From contig CALSFV010000119.1 in assembly GCA_943737045.1 (NCBI GenBank), positions 62,001 to 126,000 of the forward strand: a stretch of 64,000 bases of DNA, given 5' to 3'. The DNA comes from Parapristionchus giblindavisi (lineage: Eukaryota; Nematoda; Chromadorea; Rhabditida; Diplogasteridae). How positions within the stretch are numbered: position 1 is the stretch's first letter; each line of letters starts with the position of its first letter. The notes below the pieces were generated by a model. It worked only from the letters and a program-made list of their open reading frames with translations. It was not told the origin of the DNA and did not search any database. The translations under genes and the position numbers were made by a program. This document shows positions 62,907 through 64,000 of the stretch, in pieces.

Positions 62907-64000
62907 TAAGAGAGATGGTCATTAAGACTCGACCACCCCCGGACACGTGCGCTAGCAATGGGAACTGGGGGTCCATACTTGGGTGTTAGGAGTGTCACCG
63001 GCCCTTATTACACAAAACAGCAGAAATTTCCTGTTTGTGCCCTCAGGCTATTAGAAAAATTAATTTAAGTGCAAAAACGTTTAAAAATCATAATTTCTCA
63101 AATTGTTGAGATAAATTCCAAATATCATTTGCGATGCGTCTAGGGTGCACAGAGCTTGCTAATTCACTATTAGCATCGAATGTGCGTTGATTCCTAAACC
63201 ACTTTTTTTACTTAAAATTTTTGTTTTTTCGGACAAATTATTGCTTGTTGTAGATTGCTGCAAAGATTTCCGACCAGGTATTGTAGCCTAAGCAATTCTG
63301 CATTGATTTCACTTAAAACCGGGTTCTTCCCGTTAGACCATCTTGCCGAAATTTTCGCTCGAATTTCCGTCATCGATGGTTTTCCCGAACAAATGTATTT
63401 TCCAAACGTATTTTCCAAACGATTGGTGCGGAATTGTGGTCTACACAAAGTTTCGAGGTGAGGCCAGTCAAATGACACAAGAAGCCCATCACTTGGATCA
63501 ATTTGAAAATTTCGATTTTCATGACCCGGGGGTCATGGTCCGAAAATTTCGAAATTTCTCAAGTTTGAAATGTTTTCATTTATGCGGCTTATTGTGAAGT
63601 ACCAATGATGTGAATAATATTCATCCAATGCTCAATGGCTGATCTATCCTTTCAACCAATTTTTTGAAAATTTTCATTCTGATTGCGTGCGAAAAATCAG
63701 AATTGTGTTTGAATCAGTTTCCAACTTGATTTCTGTAACATTCTGTCATAGTACTTTACAATATACATAATCAATTTGAAAATCGTTCATTTTCGAAAAT
63801 TCAATTTTTTTGCCATGAACCCGGGGTCATGGAAATCGATTTTTCAAAAGTGAGCCAAATGCCGGGATTTCAGTTCTACTATGTTTACTCATCGTGAAAC
63901 TTCACATTGTCATTGTCATTTGCTCATTGTCGCAGCATTCGAGTCGACAAACTGCAATATTTCAAAAATTTACCGTGAAAGTAGGCACTCAAATTTAATT
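62907..64000. mobile_element. Long palindromic TTAA element, copy 2 (cut by window end)
   Basis: It begins TTAAGAGAGATGGTCATTA and matches the right arm and loop of the 7640-9645 element read in reverse (9645 back to about 8552). The open frames here (63478-63212 minus, 63343-63597 plus) translate identically to those at 9074-9340 and 9209-8955. I noticed no difference in the segments compared, which points to recent movement. Confidence 0.87.

Overview
The window reads as nuclear DNA of a nematode, most likely a Caenorhabditis-like rhabditid. It is AT-rich. Its genes are split into many short exons by mostly short introns with GT...AG ends. The gene families are typical of worms: a divergent nuclear hormone receptor, a casein-kinase-1/TTBK-like kinase and a Gi-class G-alpha. 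Nothing bacterial or viral was seen: no operons with ribosome binding sites, no CRISPR array, no rRNA.

I rebuilt five spliced genes by hand. Each has a continuous frame across every junction. (1) A Gi/o-class G-alpha gene on the minus strand (4547 to 1224) runs off the left edge. (2) A nuclear hormone receptor on the plus strand (12951-15962) has 10 exons and about 346 aa. (3) A small secreted neurohormone of the CHH/ITP/MIH family lies on the minus strand (24894-23869), with 3 exons and 117 aa. (4) A Na+/Ca2+ exchanger of the NCX/Calx type lies on the minus strand (45766-34128), with 23 exons and about 818 aa. (5) A CK1/TTBK-like kinase lies on the minus strand (55306-52409), with 13 exons and about 367 aa. 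Weaker candidates are a broken multi-pass membrane protein (51.8-49.2 kb), a GPCR-like first exon (about 60.1 kb) and two orphan exons (16.9 and 17.7 kb).

Most of the remaining identifiable DNA is mobile. The largest class is foldback or palindromic DNA elements. One group ends in TTAA: long palindromes at 7640-9645 and 62907 onward, and short elements starting TTAAAGAAGGGG. Another group ends in CAAGGRA and is flanked by 3-bp duplications (15210-15624, 34908-35519, 50261-51400). Smaller families start CATACATTTTC or ATGGCTCGTTAA. Several sit inside introns of the receptor, exchanger, kinase and G-alpha genes. There are two decayed mariner transposase pieces and one RTE-type retrotransposon tail.

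The most unusual structure is a tRNA-like module, with A-box and B-box promoter motifs at tRNA spacing, carried inside two different terminal-inverted-repeat families. In the 50.3-51.4 kb element it is present in both arms, facing inward across a relatively GC-rich open frame with two TGA breaks. Several introns also appear to end in GAG or AAG rather than CAG.

Large stretches (20.9-23.9, 26.6-29.3, 30.2-33.1, 55.3-59.9 and 60.2-62.9 kb) hold nothing I could recognise. They may contain introns, exons of unfamiliar genes or regulatory DNA.
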